Assembly: GCF_000312445.1 (NCBI RefSeq)
Contig: NZ_HE997182.1
Span: 780,841 to 844,840 of the forward strand
Direction of reading: 5' to 3'
DNA length: 64,000 nucleotides
From: Phocaeicola abscessus CCUG 55929
GTDB taxonomy: Bacteria > Bacteroidota > Bacteroidia > Bacteroidales > Bacteroidaceae
Numbering within the stretch: position 1 is the stretch's first letter; each line of letters starts with the position of its first letter. Below, piece after piece: positions 7,365-18,100 of the stretch. The translations under genes and the position numbers were made by a program. The notes beneath the pieces were generated by a model, which saw nothing but the letters and a program-made list of their open reading frames with translations, made no database searches and was not told the DNA's origin.

Positions 7365-10300
7365 ATGGAAAACAATCTGTTGTCGGGTAAGAACAAGAGC
7401 TCCCGACATGAACAATTTCTCAAAACGATGGGAATAGCCGTCGGCTTGTTTGTATCGGGCGGTTTGTCAAGTGCAGCCGTAGCCACGGGGCTGCTTGATT
7501 CGGCCGCGATGGAAGTCACACAGCAAACGGTGACGGTAAAGGGACAAGTGCTCGACCTGAACGGCGAACCGATTATCGGTGCGAATATTTTGGAAAAGGG
7601 TACCACGAACGGAACGATTACCGATTATGAAGGTAATTTTACGTTGAATGTGAAACCGAATGCCGTTTTAGTCGTTTCTTACATCGGATATGCGTCGAAA
7701 GAAATAGCGATAAACGATCAGAGAACGGTAAAGATCACGCTTTCCGAGGATTCGGAAGCGTTGGAAGAGATCGTCGTCATCGGTTATGGTACGGTGAAGA
7801 AGGCTGACTTGGTAGGCGCTGTCGCCGTGGCCGATAATAAGAGTTTCCGTGATCAACCTATTACCAGCGTGTCGGAAGCGTTGCAGGGACGTCTGTCGGG
7901 AGTACAGGTCGAAAGTTCCGGAATCCCCGGTGGCTCTGTAAAGATCCGTGTGCGTGGGGCTAACTCAGTCAATAAGAGCAACGATCCGCTTTACGTCGTC
8001 GACGGTATCGTGCGCGAATCGGGACTGGAGGGCATCAATACCGATGATATTCAAGCTATTCAGGTATTGAAGGACGCATCTTCGACCGCTATCTACGGCT
8101 CCCGAGGCTCTAACGGCGTCGTCTTGATTACTACCAAGAAGGGACATGCTCATGCGCGTAACATTTCGTTCGATGCACAGGTGGGTATTTCTAATATTTA
8201 CAAAACTTACGATCTGATGAATGCGTATGAATATGCTCAGGCATATATGGATGTGAACAGTAACCCGAATGCATTCTCTGCTTCGGAATTGGAATCCTAT
8301 AAGAATGGCGGCGGCATCGATTGGCAAGACCAGATGTTCCGTACGGCCGTTACGCAGAATTATAAGGTTGCGGTTTCAGGAGGCAACAAGGATTCGCAGT
8401 ATTATATCTCTGGGAACTATATGGATCAGGAAGGGGTATTCGTATTCAACGAACATAAACGTTATAATTTCAGAACGAATGTTTCTTCGCAGGTGACGGA
8501 TTGGTTCCATATTACGGCCGATGTGAACGCTTCTCATATCACACGTCATGGGGGCGACAGCTTCGGGGCCGGTAAGGGTAATCCGATCTGGCAGTCAATC
8601 AGTTACTCGCCTTCGATGTCGATGTTTAATGAGGACGGCAGCTACGCTTACGACCAGTTCAACGCTATCGGCCGTAATCCCTATGGGCTTGCCAAACTGA
8701 ATGGCAGCGACATGGTAGCGAACATCTTTAACGGGATGGTCGACCTGCACTTCCATATCGTGAAAGGACTGACTTTCACCTCTACCAACGGAGTGGATTA
8801 CCGCAGTTTCAAAAGCTATGGCTTCTCCTCCGCTTTGGTCGAATCGGAGAGCGGGATGAGCAACCGCGATTATTATCGTTTGCAGTGGCAATCGTCTAAT
8901 AACCTGACTTATGTCGGTCAGTGGGGAAAGCATGGTTTGACAGCCACCGGCGTATTCGAAGCGACTAAGAATGAAAATCGCTACTTGGGAATCAGTGGGT
9001 CTAAACTTTTGACGGAAAGCGTAGGCTATTGGAATGTAGAATTGGCCTCCTCCCGTTCCGAAGGCAACGGTTATTCGGCGTGGACGTTGTTGTCGGGGGT
9101 CGGCCGATTGATGTATAATTATGACAGTCGTTATCTGTTGACGGCTACGCTCCGTGCCGACGGCTCCTCCAAGTTTACCGATAAGAAGTGGGGATATTTT
9201 CCATCGGTGGCCCTGGCGTGGAATTTAAGCAACGAGCGCTTCATGGCTCAGGTAAAATCGATCGAAGATATAAAGATTCGTGCCAGCTACGGTATCGTAG
9301 GCAGTCAGGCGTTGGATGCTTACGAAACTTTGGGCATGTTGTCCGCGGCCAATTATGGTTACGGGGGGACGGTCAATTATCCGGGCTATTGGTCACATGC
9401 CGTGTCTACACCGGATTTGACATGGGAAAAGACCAAGCAAGTCGACTTCGGACTTGAATTCTCTCTACTGCAACGCTGTTTGAACTTCGCCTTGGACTAT
9501 TATGCAAAACGAACCACCGATGCGTTGTTGCAGAAACAGATACCGCTTTATGACGGAGGCGGTAATTATTGGGTGAATGCCGGCGAAATTACGAATAGAG
9601 GTTTTGAATTCTCCATCAATGCGCGTCCCGTCGAAACGGGGAACTTCGCTTGGAGTTCGACTCTGACGGGCACTTATAATAAAAATAAGGTGGTAAACTT
9701 GGCGGGCGACCTGTATATTTCCGGCACGACCCCCGCAGCGGGCTTGATAGCCAACGACGGTGTGACACGGGCGCAAGTGGGCTATCCCATCGGTTCTTTC
9801 TATGTCTATAAATGGTTAGGCATCGATCCTGCCACCGGCGATAATATTTACGAAGATGTGAACGGCAAAGACGGAAAACCCGACGGAAAGATCGATAGCA
9901 ACGACCGAATCTTGACAGGGAAAGCCACTCCCGACTGGACCTTTGGTTGGAATAACGAGCTGACTTATAAGAATTGGACGCTCAATGCCTTCTTCAATGC
10001 CTCGGTGGGTGCCAAACGCTTGAATCTCGTTCGTTTTGCCGGAACCAATCGCGTAGGCGATTCTCGGTTTATTACCTTGAAAGAAGCGTATTACGATAAC
10101 TGGGATAATAATAAGAAAAACCCCAAATATGCTTCTTTGAAGAGCACGACCAATAGCATGTATCCTAATTCGACGCAATATCTGGAAAATGCGGACTATC
10201 TTCGTTTGCAGAATATCGCTTTGTCGTATTTGCTCAAGAAGAACATTACCAAGTTTGCCGATATCCGTTTATCCTTTAGCTGTCAGAACCTGTTTACTAT

Positions 10301-10433
10301 CACCGGGTATAGTGGCATGGACCCGACGGCTTATGCTTTCTCGGCAGGACATGGGGATGTCAACAGCGGTATCGATATGGGTGGTTACCCCAACCCGCGT
10401 ACGTTTACTTTCGGTGTAAAGCTTGATTTCTAA
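7365..10433 (+). CDS. SusC/RagA-type TonB-dependent receptor
   Basis: A 1022-residue outer-membrane receptor. An N-terminal membrane segment (IAVGLFVSGGLSSAAVA) acts as signal peptide after a basic stretch. A carboxypeptidase-regulatory-like domain follows (VKGQVLDLNGEPIIGANILEKG, SYIGYASKEI), then the plug with LEEIVVIGYGTVKKADLVGAV and LKDASSTAIYGSRGSNGVVLITTKKG, then a 22-strand-type barrel ending in FGVKLDF, the terminal aromatic signature of outer-membrane proteins. It leads a plus-strand cluster: SusD starts 18 bases after its stop, followed by a propeller lipoprotein, a membrane protein and a DUF5107-TPR protein. Such receptors take up ligands handed over by SusD, powered by TonB. No glycosidase, sulfatase or protease lies in the cluster, so the substrate cannot be guessed from neighbours. 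Confidence 0.95.
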   Translation: MENNLLSGKNKSSRHEQFLKTMGIAVGLFVSGGLSSAAVATGLLDSAAMEVTQQTVTVKGQVLDLNGEPIIGANILEKGTTNGTITDYEGNFTLNVKPNAVLVVSYIGYASKEIAINDQRTVKITLSEDSEALEEIVVIGYGTVKKADLVGAVAVADNKSFRDQPITSVSEALQGRLSGVQVESSGIPGGSVKIRVRGANSVNKSNDPLYVVDGIVRESGLEGINTDDIQAIQVLKDASSTAIYGSRGSNGVVLITTKKGHAHARNISFDAQVGISNIYKTYDLMNAYEYAQAYMDVNSNPNAFSASELESYKNGGGIDWQDQMFRTAVTQNYKVAVSGGNKDSQYYISGNYMDQEGVFVFNEHKRYNFRTNVSSQVTDWFHITADVNASHITRHGGDSFGAGKGNPIWQSISYSPSMSMFNEDGSYAYDQFNAIGRNPYGLAKLNGSDMVANIFNGMVDLHFHIVKGLTFTSTNGVDYRSFKSYGFSSALVESESGMSNRDYYRLQWQSSNNLTYVGQWGKHGLTATGVFEATKNENRYLGISGSKLLTESVGYWNVELASSRSEGNGYSAWTLLSGVGRLMYNYDSRYLLTATLRADGSSKFTDKKWGYFPSVALAWNLSNERFMAQVKSIEDIKIRASYGIVGSQALDAYETLGMLSAANYGYGGTVNYPGYWSHAVSTPDLTWEKTKQVDFGLEFSLLQRCLNFALDYYAKRTTDALLQKQIPLYDGGGNYWVNAGEITNRGFEFSINARPVETGNFAWSSTLTGTYNKNKVVNLAGDLYISGTTPAAGLIANDGVTRAQVGYPIGSFYVYKWLGIDPATGDNIYEDVNGKDGKPDGKIDSNDRILTGKATPDWTFGWNNELTYKNWTLNAFFNASVGAKRLNLVRFAGTNRVGDSRFITLKEAYYDNWDNNKKNPKYASLKSTTNSMYPNSTQYLENADYLRLQNIALSYLLKKNITKFADIRLSFSCQNLFTITGYSGMDPTAYAFSAGHGDVNSGIDMGGYPNPRTFTFGVKLDF

Positions 10434-10451
10434 TTATTAAGACGAAAAATT

Positions 10452-12074
10452 ATGAAGAATAAAATATTTTTAGGATGTTTGATCACATTCGCTTTGTTTG
10501 CCGCATCATGCAGTGATTTCTTGGATGAAGATCCGAAAGGGAAATTGGCTGCCGATAATTTCTTCACATCCCAGAATGATTTGAATATGGCTGTAACCGC
10601 ATTATGGAGCAAGGTTTGTTCTACACAGACAAATACGAATCCGACCGGTTTCAGTTGGATGGGGGATGATTTGACTACGCATCCTGCAAGCAATAAGCAG
10701 GCTTTCGCTCAATTCGACCGCTTTGTGCCCGTGAATGATAATAAATGCGTGGTGGCTACGTGGGATGTCTATTATAAAGTGATAAAGGCTGCCAACTACA
10801 TCATTATGAATGCAGGGAAAACCCCTGTATCGGAAGGAGAAATCAAGATCGCTTTAGGGCAGGCTCATTATTGGAGAGCGGAAGCCTACTTTACCTTAGT
10901 GCGCGTGTTCGGACAGTTGCCGCTGAATACGGATAATGCAATCTCGCAGGAAACTCCCCTGTCGAGCGTGAAAGACGTATACGACTTGATTGTGACCGAT
11001 TTGCAGTATTGCATTTCCAATTTGCCTACCAGTTATTCCGAAACTCCCCGCCAATGGGAAGGCGTGGCTTGTTATATTACTAAACAGGCAGCGATGTCTA
11101 CTCTCTCTTGTGTTTATATGACCATGGCGGGATGGCCGTTGAAATTAGGACAGGAATATTATGCAAAGGCTGCCGACATGGCTAAACAGGTTATCGACGG
11201 TAGCAATGCCGGTACTTATGAATATGAATTGCTGCCGGAATACAAGCAGGTTTATTCTTTGAGTCGTAATTATAATACGGAGACAGTAGTAGGTGTCAAC
11301 TATAACGAATCGTTTAGATGGTCGCAGGATACGGAGATGGGCATTAGCAACATCTTCGAGTCGCAAGGAGGTTGGGGCGATGGATGGGGGACTTACAGCT
11401 TCTGGAAAGAGTTTCCCGAAGGCGCTCGGAAGGATGCGACCTTTATGCCGAAAATTATGGTGCTGGTAGGCGGTTTCAAGGGCGAATTGCATAATTTCTG
11501 GGATACCGATGCCGAAGGCAATCATATCATCGCTGAAGCTCACCCGGCTTATCAGATATTTTGCGCGTCCAAAGGCGGTACAGAGGATTTCGATTATACC
11601 TATGGCGGAAGCTCTAATCCTGTTAAGGACATTGCCAATACTTCGCAACGACATCGACTGATTCGCTATTCGGAGGTTTTGTTGTGGTATGCCGAATGTT
11701 CGACTCGTGCTACCGGTTCCGTTAATGCTCAGGCATTGGAATGTATGAACAAGGTTCGTGTCCGTGCCGGCGAAAAGCCTATCTCCGCTTCCGATTATAC
11801 GGCATCGGAATTCGCCGATCTTTGTGTAAAGGAACATGGCTGGGAAGTGGCCGGATATTGGGTAGCCATGCAGACCCGCCGGATGGATCAGCAACGTATG
11901 GAATTGTTCGCTCAGGCTTGGGCGCAACGTCAGCAAGACAATACCGTAGGCGTGGAAGTAGCTCCGGGAGTTATTCTGAAGGAAACGTTGGCTCCTTCGG
12001 GGACGTTTACGGAAAGTGCGATCTATGCGCCCTATCCCGGATCGGATGTCGATTTGAATCCGAAGTTAAAATAA
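10452..12074 (+). CDS. SusD/RagB-type nutrient-binding lipoprotein
   Basis: A 540-residue lipoprotein: signal peptide with lipobox FAASC (Cys20), then SDFLDEDPKG, the usual start of mature SusD proteins, followed by the TPR-like helical core (AHYWRAEAYFTLVRVFGQLPL is the typical signature) and a C-terminal region with RLIRYSEVLLWYAEC and NKVRVRAGEKPIS. It forms the lid on the preceding SusC barrel and binds ligand outside the outer membrane. It lies 18 bases after SusC and is followed by a hairpin at 12090-12127 that may reduce transcription of downstream genes. Family assignment is certain; ligand unknown. Confidence 0.95.
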   Translation: MKNKIFLGCLITFALFAASCSDFLDEDPKGKLAADNFFTSQNDLNMAVTALWSKVCSTQTNTNPTGFSWMGDDLTTHPASNKQAFAQFDRFVPVNDNKCVVATWDVYYKVIKAANYIIMNAGKTPVSEGEIKIALGQAHYWRAEAYFTLVRVFGQLPLNTDNAISQETPLSSVKDVYDLIVTDLQYCISNLPTSYSETPRQWEGVACYITKQAAMSTLSCVYMTMAGWPLKLGQEYYAKAADMAKQVIDGSNAGTYEYELLPEYKQVYSLSRNYNTETVVGVNYNESFRWSQDTEMGISNIFESQGGWGDGWGTYSFWKEFPEGARKDATFMPKIMVLVGGFKGELHNFWDTDAEGNHIIAEAHPAYQIFCASKGGTEDFDYTYGGSSNPVKDIANTSQRHRLIRYSEVLLWYAECSTRATGSVNAQALECMNKVRVRAGEKPISASDYTASEFADLCVKEHGWEVAGYWVAMQTRRMDQQRMELFAQAWAQRQQDNTVGVEVAPGVILKETLAPSGTFTESAIYAPYPGSDVDLNPKLK

Positions 12075-12089
12075 TTATTTCCAATATGG

Positions 12090-12127
12090 AGCGGCTGTGT
12101 CGAAATGAAAGTTTGGACACAGTCGCT
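12090..12127 (+). terminator. Intra-operon hairpin after SusD
   Basis: AGCGGCTGTGTC pairs with GACACAGTCGCT (12 bp with one G-T pair) around a 14-base loop. No T run follows, so it is more likely an RNA-stabilising or attenuating hairpin than a full terminator. An ATG at 12105 falls in the loop, which argues that the next gene starts later, at 12135. Confidence 0.55.
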
Positions 12128-12134
12128 TTCGGAT

Positions 12135-13580
12135 ATGTCAGCAATCTTCAAATTCTCCATAGTCATGCTGTTGGTCCTGTCGACGGGATGCCAGAAACGT
12201 CGAGAAGCCAAAGAAGTATTCGACGCCTATCCGGAAATATTTCCCGATTATAAAGAGGTAACGGTTCCGTATACCATAGCTCCTCTCAATTTTGAAGTGA
12301 AAGGTGCCGACGGCATGCGGGTAGATGTCGTAGAAGATGAGGGCGATACGATTACTTTCTTCGGAAAGCATGCCGTAGATTTTTCAAAGGGATGGAGCAC
12401 ATTACTCGATCGGAATAAGGGGAAAGAGCTTCGATATACGGTATCCGTTTGGAACCGGGAACACGCTGAGGGTTTGAGGTACAAGCCTTTCTCGCTTCAT
12501 ATAGCGGCAGACGATATCGATCCCCACATCGCGTACCGCCTGATCGAGCCCGGTTACGAAAGTTGGAAACGGATTTATTTATGCGACAGAACCCTGGGAT
12601 CGTTTTCTGAGCAAGTTTATGTGGACAATGGAACGACTGAAAAAGCTTGCCTGAACTGTCATTCTTTTTATCGTTATTCACCGGACAGATTCCTGTTCCA
12701 TGTGCGTGGGAAGAACGGGGGAACCGTCTTCGTTAAAGACGGAATCGCGACGAAGGTCGATTTGACCAAGCTCTCCTCCGGGAAGCAGGGTGTTTATCCG
12801 ATGTGGCATCCCGACGGCAGGTACGTGGCCTTTTCGTCCAACGATACCTTTCAGTCGTTCGCTGCTCAGGGCGAACAGCCGATCGAAGTGTACGACAAAT
12901 CGTCCGATATCCTCCTCTACGATACGGAAAGGCATGAAATGACGGTTGTTTATCCGTTTGCTGCCGATTCGATTTTACGGACATTCCCCGCTTGGTCGCC
13001 GGACGGGAACGACTTATATTACTGTGCGGCTCGTGCCGTGCCTTTGCCCGATAGCCTGCATCGAATCCATTACGATATCTTGAGGGTTAAGTTTGATAAA
13101 GCGAAAGGAATATTCGTCGATTCGACGGATACCATAGTGCCGACTGAAAAATTCTCGAAAAGCGCATCATGGCCGCGAGTCTCGCCCGACGGGAACTATT
13201 TGATGTATACTCAATCCGATTACGGAACCTTTCCTGTCTGGCATAAGGAGGCGGATTTGAAATTAATTCGATTGGACAATCGGGAGGAGATCTCTACGGA
13301 TGTGCTCAACAGCGATCAGGCAGAAAGTTATCATGCCTGGTCGTCTAACGGTCGATGGATCTTGTTCGGAAGTCGTAGGTTGGACGGACGGTATACACGC
13401 TTATTCATTGCCTATTTTGATGTGAAAGGGCATTTGCATAAACCGTTTTTATTGCCGCAGAAAGATCCGGAAGAGTATACGACGAGGTTGATGTCGTATA
13501 ATGTTCCCGAATTCGTATCGAAAAGCGTAAGTCTTTCCAAAACCCATCTTCGTTCTGTTTTTAAAGGGATGAGAGAATGA
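12135..13580 (+). CDS. TolB-like beta-propeller lipoprotein with CxxCH motif
   Basis: From the ATG at 12135 the 481-residue protein begins MSAIFKFSIVMLLVLSTGC, a lipoprotein signal with Cys19. The earlier ATG at 12105 lies inside a hairpin loop and spoils the signal peptide. Residues 40-165 form an uncharacterised beta-rich domain. Then comes KACLNCHSF with a haem-c-type CxxCH motif (Cys172, Cys175, His176). Four PD40/WD40-like blades follow: YPMWHPDGRYVAFSS, TFPAWSPDGNDLYYC, SWPRVSPDGNYLMYT and HAWSSNGRWILFGS. The stop overlaps the next start (ATGA). Propellers of this type usually bind proteins or glycans. Whether the CxxCH binds haem or only a metal or disulphide is unknown; an axial Met is not obvious. 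Family call good, function unknown. Confidence 0.8.
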   Translation: MSAIFKFSIVMLLVLSTGCQKRREAKEVFDAYPEIFPDYKEVTVPYTIAPLNFEVKGADGMRVDVVEDEGDTITFFGKHAVDFSKGWSTLLDRNKGKELRYTVSVWNREHAEGLRYKPFSLHIAADDIDPHIAYRLIEPGYESWKRIYLCDRTLGSFSEQVYVDNGTTEKACLNCHSFYRYSPDRFLFHVRGKNGGTVFVKDGIATKVDLTKLSSGKQGVYPMWHPDGRYVAFSSNDTFQSFAAQGEQPIEVYDKSSDILLYDTERHEMTVVYPFAADSILRTFPAWSPDGNDLYYCAARAVPLPDSLHRIHYDILRVKFDKAKGIFVDSTDTIVPTEKFSKSASWPRVSPDGNYLMYTQSDYGTFPVWHKEADLKLIRLDNREEISTDVLNSDQAESYHAWSSNGRWILFGSRRLDGRYTRLFIAYFDVKGHLHKPFLLPQKDPEEYTTRLMSYNVPEFVSKSVSLSKTHLRSVFKGMRE

Positions 13581-15100
13581 AAGCGCGTTATTTGATCTTG
13601 TTGTTGTGCATCCCGTTGATTTTTATTACGTGGTATCGGCTTTTTCCTTATACCTTATGGGCGATAGAGTCGAACGGCTTTTTCGTATGGACGCCCGATC
13701 ATATGTATTGGATCTGGTCGCAACATGCCGGTTTTTCGGTATTCCTGAGCAGTTTCTTCGCTCAATTCTTCCGTTGGCCGGCTATAGGAGCTCTTTTGCA
13801 AACGCTGTTCGCATTCATCGTCTTGTGTTCTTCGCTGATCGTTCTGAATCGTTTGAAGCTCCCCAAAGCTTTCCTCTCTGTCGCTTTGCTTCCGGTCATG
13901 GGGTTATGGATAAAGCAATGTCAGGACGATACCCTGTTTTTCTCCGTACAGTTTGCTTCTTTCTTTCTGATATGGGCTATTTCCTGCCGGATCGAGCGGT
14001 GGTATTTTCGTATCCTGTTCTTGGTACTGCTTTATTTTTCCTTGACTTGGAATTTCTTTTTCATTGCTTTGCCGATTGTGATAGGTGTGGAATTTCTCTT
14101 GAAGCGGCAGCGTTGTCTCGACACAAAAAGGGAATATAAAATAGCGACGGTCTATCTTATCCCCGTGTTGTTATTGGGCGGTTCATATTATTATATCGGT
14201 ACCGAAAAAACGTATAGGGCTAAGGAGCACGATCATGAAGTGGCATACCTTGCTTATTCGCAAAAGTGGAATCACTTGTTGAATCTGATCGGAATACGGG
14301 ATCATACTCCTGAGGAATTACGATATATTTTATTGGGTTTAAGTCATAAAAACATGTTGGGCGATGTTATTTTCCATTATCCCGTAAATTCGGAAGAGTT
14401 TTTTCTCTTCAACGGCGATATGTCGAAGGAGGCTTGTTTTTTCAACGAACTTTTCTATGCTCATGTGGGGTTGTACAACGAAGCCATCCATCAGGCGTTC
14501 CTTGAAGCTACACATACCGATTCCGGAATGAGTTTCCGGGTTCTGATGAATCTCGTCAAATTCAATATCTCCTCGGGAAATCGGGTATTGGCTCGGAAAT
14601 ACATGGATGTTCTGTCGCACGCTACCTGTTACGGGGATTGGGTGGAAAAGGAAAGAGCGTTAATGTCAGCGCTCCCGTCGGTGGATGCTCCTCCTGCAGA
14701 CCGGTTCTTTATGACGAATTCTACCTTGCGGAATCTCCATCGCATTACGCAAAACGGGTATAAAAACGAGAAATTGAATCATTATTATTTGTGTGCTTTG
14801 CTGATACGAAAGAATCTGCTCGCTTTTACCGCCTATTTGAACAAGCACTTGTTTTTGATCGAGGAGCGGATTCCCGTACATTATATGGAAGCGCTTGTAT
14901 TGGCTGCGACTCAAGGATTCCGTGTGAAGGGCGTGAGGATTCCTCCTTCCGTTATTCAACAGTTTAATGAGTTTCAGTCCTTTATTCGGACGAAAAATCG
15001 TCGGGCGATCCTTGCGAAATACCAATATACCTATTGGTATAATTATTATTTCACGACATTTCCTCAGGATTCGAACATCTCTGACGAAAAACCGCATTAA
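13577..15100 (+). CDS. Membrane protein with TPR-like C-terminal half (DUF6057-like)
   Basis: 507 residues. The first ~210 contain about six hydrophobic helices (YLILLLCIPLIFITWYRLF; LLQTLFAFIVLCSSLIVL; FRILFLVLLYFSLTWNFFF; IATVYLIPVLLLGGSYYY), resembling the start of glycan-type membrane proteins. The remaining 300 residues are soluble, helical and aromatic, with TPR-like spacing (FNELFYAHVGLYNEAIHQAFLE; ARKYMDVLSHATCYGDW). I believe it belongs to DUF6057, found in Bacteroidetes next to DUF5107 genes, but the number should be checked. It starts within the stop of the propeller lipoprotein gene, so the two are translationally coupled. It probably sits in the inner membrane with the helical half in the periplasm. 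Function unknown. Confidence 0.7.
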   Translation: MKARYLILLLCIPLIFITWYRLFPYTLWAIESNGFFVWTPDHMYWIWSQHAGFSVFLSSFFAQFFRWPAIGALLQTLFAFIVLCSSLIVLNRLKLPKAFLSVALLPVMGLWIKQCQDDTLFFSVQFASFFLIWAISCRIERWYFRILFLVLLYFSLTWNFFFIALPIVIGVEFLLKRQRCLDTKREYKIATVYLIPVLLLGGSYYYIGTEKTYRAKEHDHEVAYLAYSQKWNHLLNLIGIRDHTPEELRYILLGLSHKNMLGDVIFHYPVNSEEFFLFNGDMSKEACFFNELFYAHVGLYNEAIHQAFLEATHTDSGMSFRVLMNLVKFNISSGNRVLARKYMDVLSHATCYGDWVEKERALMSALPSVDAPPADRFFMTNSTLRNLHRITQNGYKNEKLNHYYLCALLIRKNLLAFTAYLNKHLFLIEERIPVHYMEALVLAATQGFRVKGVRIPPSVIQQFNEFQSFIRTKNRRAILAKYQYTYWYNYYFTTFPQDSNISDEKPH

Positions 15101-15141
15101 ATAAGGGCCTTACTGTGTACAGAGGATTTTCAAATAATTCA

Positions 15142-15149
15142 TATCTTTG
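15142..15149 (+). promoter_or_regulatory. Candidate internal promoter for the DUF5107 gene
   Basis: TATCTTTG is a perfect TAnnTTTG -7 element. The -33 position is weak. A start of transcription near 15156 would make the ATG at 15158 leaderless and favours the ATG at 15182, which also gives a proper signal peptide. Confidence 0.5.
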
Positions 15150-15181
15150 TCAATTAGATGTTTAATTCTAATACCAATAAT

Positions 15182-18100
15182 ATGCAACTGAAATTGAGAA
15201 TGCTGCCCCTGATGTGGTGTTGTGCCGTTTCGTTGATGGGACAAACGGTACGCATGGGCATAGTAAAGGAAAAGATTCCTACGTATAAAATCGGTAATCC
15301 GGAAGAGGATCCTATCTTCTTTACCGGGAGGGTTTATCAAGGTGCGGAAGGATATATCTATCCTTACCCTCTCTATGACGTGCTGACTGAGGAAAAAGAG
15401 GATAAGGAATATGAGCTATTGCGCCTCGACAACGAGTATGTTTCTATTGGCGTGCTGCCCGAGATCGGAGGACGTATTTTCCAGGCGACCGACAGGACCA
15501 ACAACTATCATTTCTTCTATACGCAGACCGGTATCAAACCGGCATTGATCGGTATGTTGGGAGCTTGGCTTTCGGGCGGCGTGGAATGGAATATTCCGGA
15601 TCATCATCGCGCGAGCAGTTATATGCCGGTGGATTGGAAGATGGAAGAACATGCGGACGGCAGTAAGACGATATGGGTCGGTGAGACCGAGCTTCGGCAT
15701 CGCCTGAAATGGTCGGTCGGAATAACTGTTTATCCGAATCGTTCCTGGGTGGAGGCCAAGGTTAAGGTTATCAACCCTACTCCCATGATTCAATCCATGC
15801 TTTATTGGGCGAACGTATCCGTTCATTGCAACGAACGGTATCAGGTGATCTTTCCGCCCGACGTGCAGGTGGGGGTCGACCATCATAAAGTCTATTTCAC
15901 TCCCTGGCCGGAGGGACCGATCACACCAAGCAACAAAACGAACGTAGATCTCTCGTGGTGGAAGAATTTTACGGAGTCGGGACGTTCCATCTTCGCATGG
16001 GACAGTAAGATGAATTTCCTCGCCGGTTACGATTACGGGCAGGATGCGGGAACCGTTCATGTGGCAAACCGCCACCAAGTGCCCGGCAAGAAATTTTTCT
16101 TGTGGGGAAATAATCCGAGCGGCCAGATGTGGAACAAGATACTTTCCGATAACGACGGCCACTATCTCGAATTGATGGTAGGCGCTTACTCCGATAATCA
16201 ACCCGACTATAGCTGGATCAATCCGGGAGAAATCCGGGAGTTTTCTCAGATCTGGTACCCGATTAAGGGCATCAAAGGCGTGAAGAATGCGACGGAAGAG
16301 GCGGCGGTCAACTTCCAGCCGATCGGGAATGAAACATATCGGGTCGGCTATCAGACGACGACGAACCATGAGAATGCCCGGGTGATGGTTAAATATAAGG
16401 ATCGGATCTTGATGGATAAGCGAATCGGCATTTCTCCCGACCGGTATTTTTTCGACGAAGTGGCAGTCCCTGCAGACACCGATCCGCAGGAACTCTACAC
16501 AGCCCTCTATGATAAGGACGGTAAGGTACTCGTCGACTATCGCCCCGTAAAACTCGAAGAGAAGGAATTGCCGAAAGTGATAGACGGAACGAAACCGGTA
16601 AAGGAATACGAGACCGTCGAGGAACTTTATCTGGCAGGCTTGCGCGTAGATCAATTTAATAATGCGCGACTCTCTTACATGGACTTTTACCGGGAGGCGT
16701 TGCACCGTGATTCCATGGATGCCCGCGTGAACATCGAAGTGGGAAAACATCATATTCGACAGGGAGAGTGGGAGAAAGCCGAGAAGCACCTGCTCCGCGC
16801 GCTGGACAGATTGACGCATGATTACACCAGAGCGATGAATACGGAAGCGAATTACTACTTGGGGTATCTTTACCGGCTGACCGGCCGAACAATGGAAGCG
16901 GAGGAGAACCTGTGGGCGGCCACCTATACGCCGGCATTCAAACATCCGGCATTCTATCAGTTGGCGGTGGCAGCTGTCCGTGCACAGCATTATCCGGAAG
17001 CATTGAAACTGATAGACGAATCGTTGCTGGTCGGCGCACACGATTTGCAGGCTTTGACGGTCAAGGCTTATATCCTCCGTCGATTGGGGAAGAAGGAGGA
17101 GGCTGCGGAAGTGATCCGGACGATTCGCTCCATCGATCCGTTGGATTATATGAGTGAATTCGAAGAGAGCTTCCTCGACAGGGGAGATGCCTCCTTCTTC
17201 TCCGTCACGCGGAAAAATCGCAGCGAAGGATTGATCGCTGTCCAGGAATTGCTCGAAGTGGCGGCGAACTATATCACCTTAGGCGACACCCAAGCCGTCC
17301 GCATCATGCTCGACGAAGCTGTAAAGATCGGTGCGCCTTATGCGAACTATCCGCTGATTCATCTCTATATGGCATATACGTTATTGGATGAGAATAAATC
17401 CGAAGCCATGGCCGAAATCGAGCGGGCGTCGATGCTGCCGGCCTATAACAATTTCCCTTTGCGTATCGAAGAACTCCCGGTTTTCGAAGCGTTGATTCGG
17501 CTACGACCTGACGATCCATACCTGCATTATTACTATGGAAATTTGCTCTATTACCTCGGTCAAAAAGACAAGGGGCTGGGCGAGTGGTACCGGTCAGCGG
17601 AGTTGAATCCGGGCTTTGCGCTCGCTTGCAGAAACGTGGGCTTCGCAGAAGGACAGAGGGGCAACATGAATGCCTCGATGAAGTATTACGACAGGGCGAT
17701 CGAGGATAACCCTCGAGATCCTTTGTTGATGACGGAGTCGGATAAGATTTACGAAAAAGCCGGCATATCGTCGACCGTTCGTCTCAAACGGATGGAAAAG
17801 AACCTGCAGACCGTCATGAAGCACGACGATGCAGTCATGCGCCTGCTGTCTCTCTATAACGAGACCGGTAATTATGCCAAGGCTATAAAGATCATGGACG
17901 CCCGGCACTTCCATCTGTGGGAAGGTGGTGGAGAGATCCACGTCATCTATGTCAATTCGCATCTGTTGAACGGCATGACTTTTTTGAAGAAGAGAAATTA
18001 TCGCAGGGCGATCGAAGAATTTGCTTTAGCTATGCAGTATCCGGCGAACTTGGAGGTAGCTCGCTCGTCGAGAGGCGGTTACGAGGCGAAGGCGTATTAT

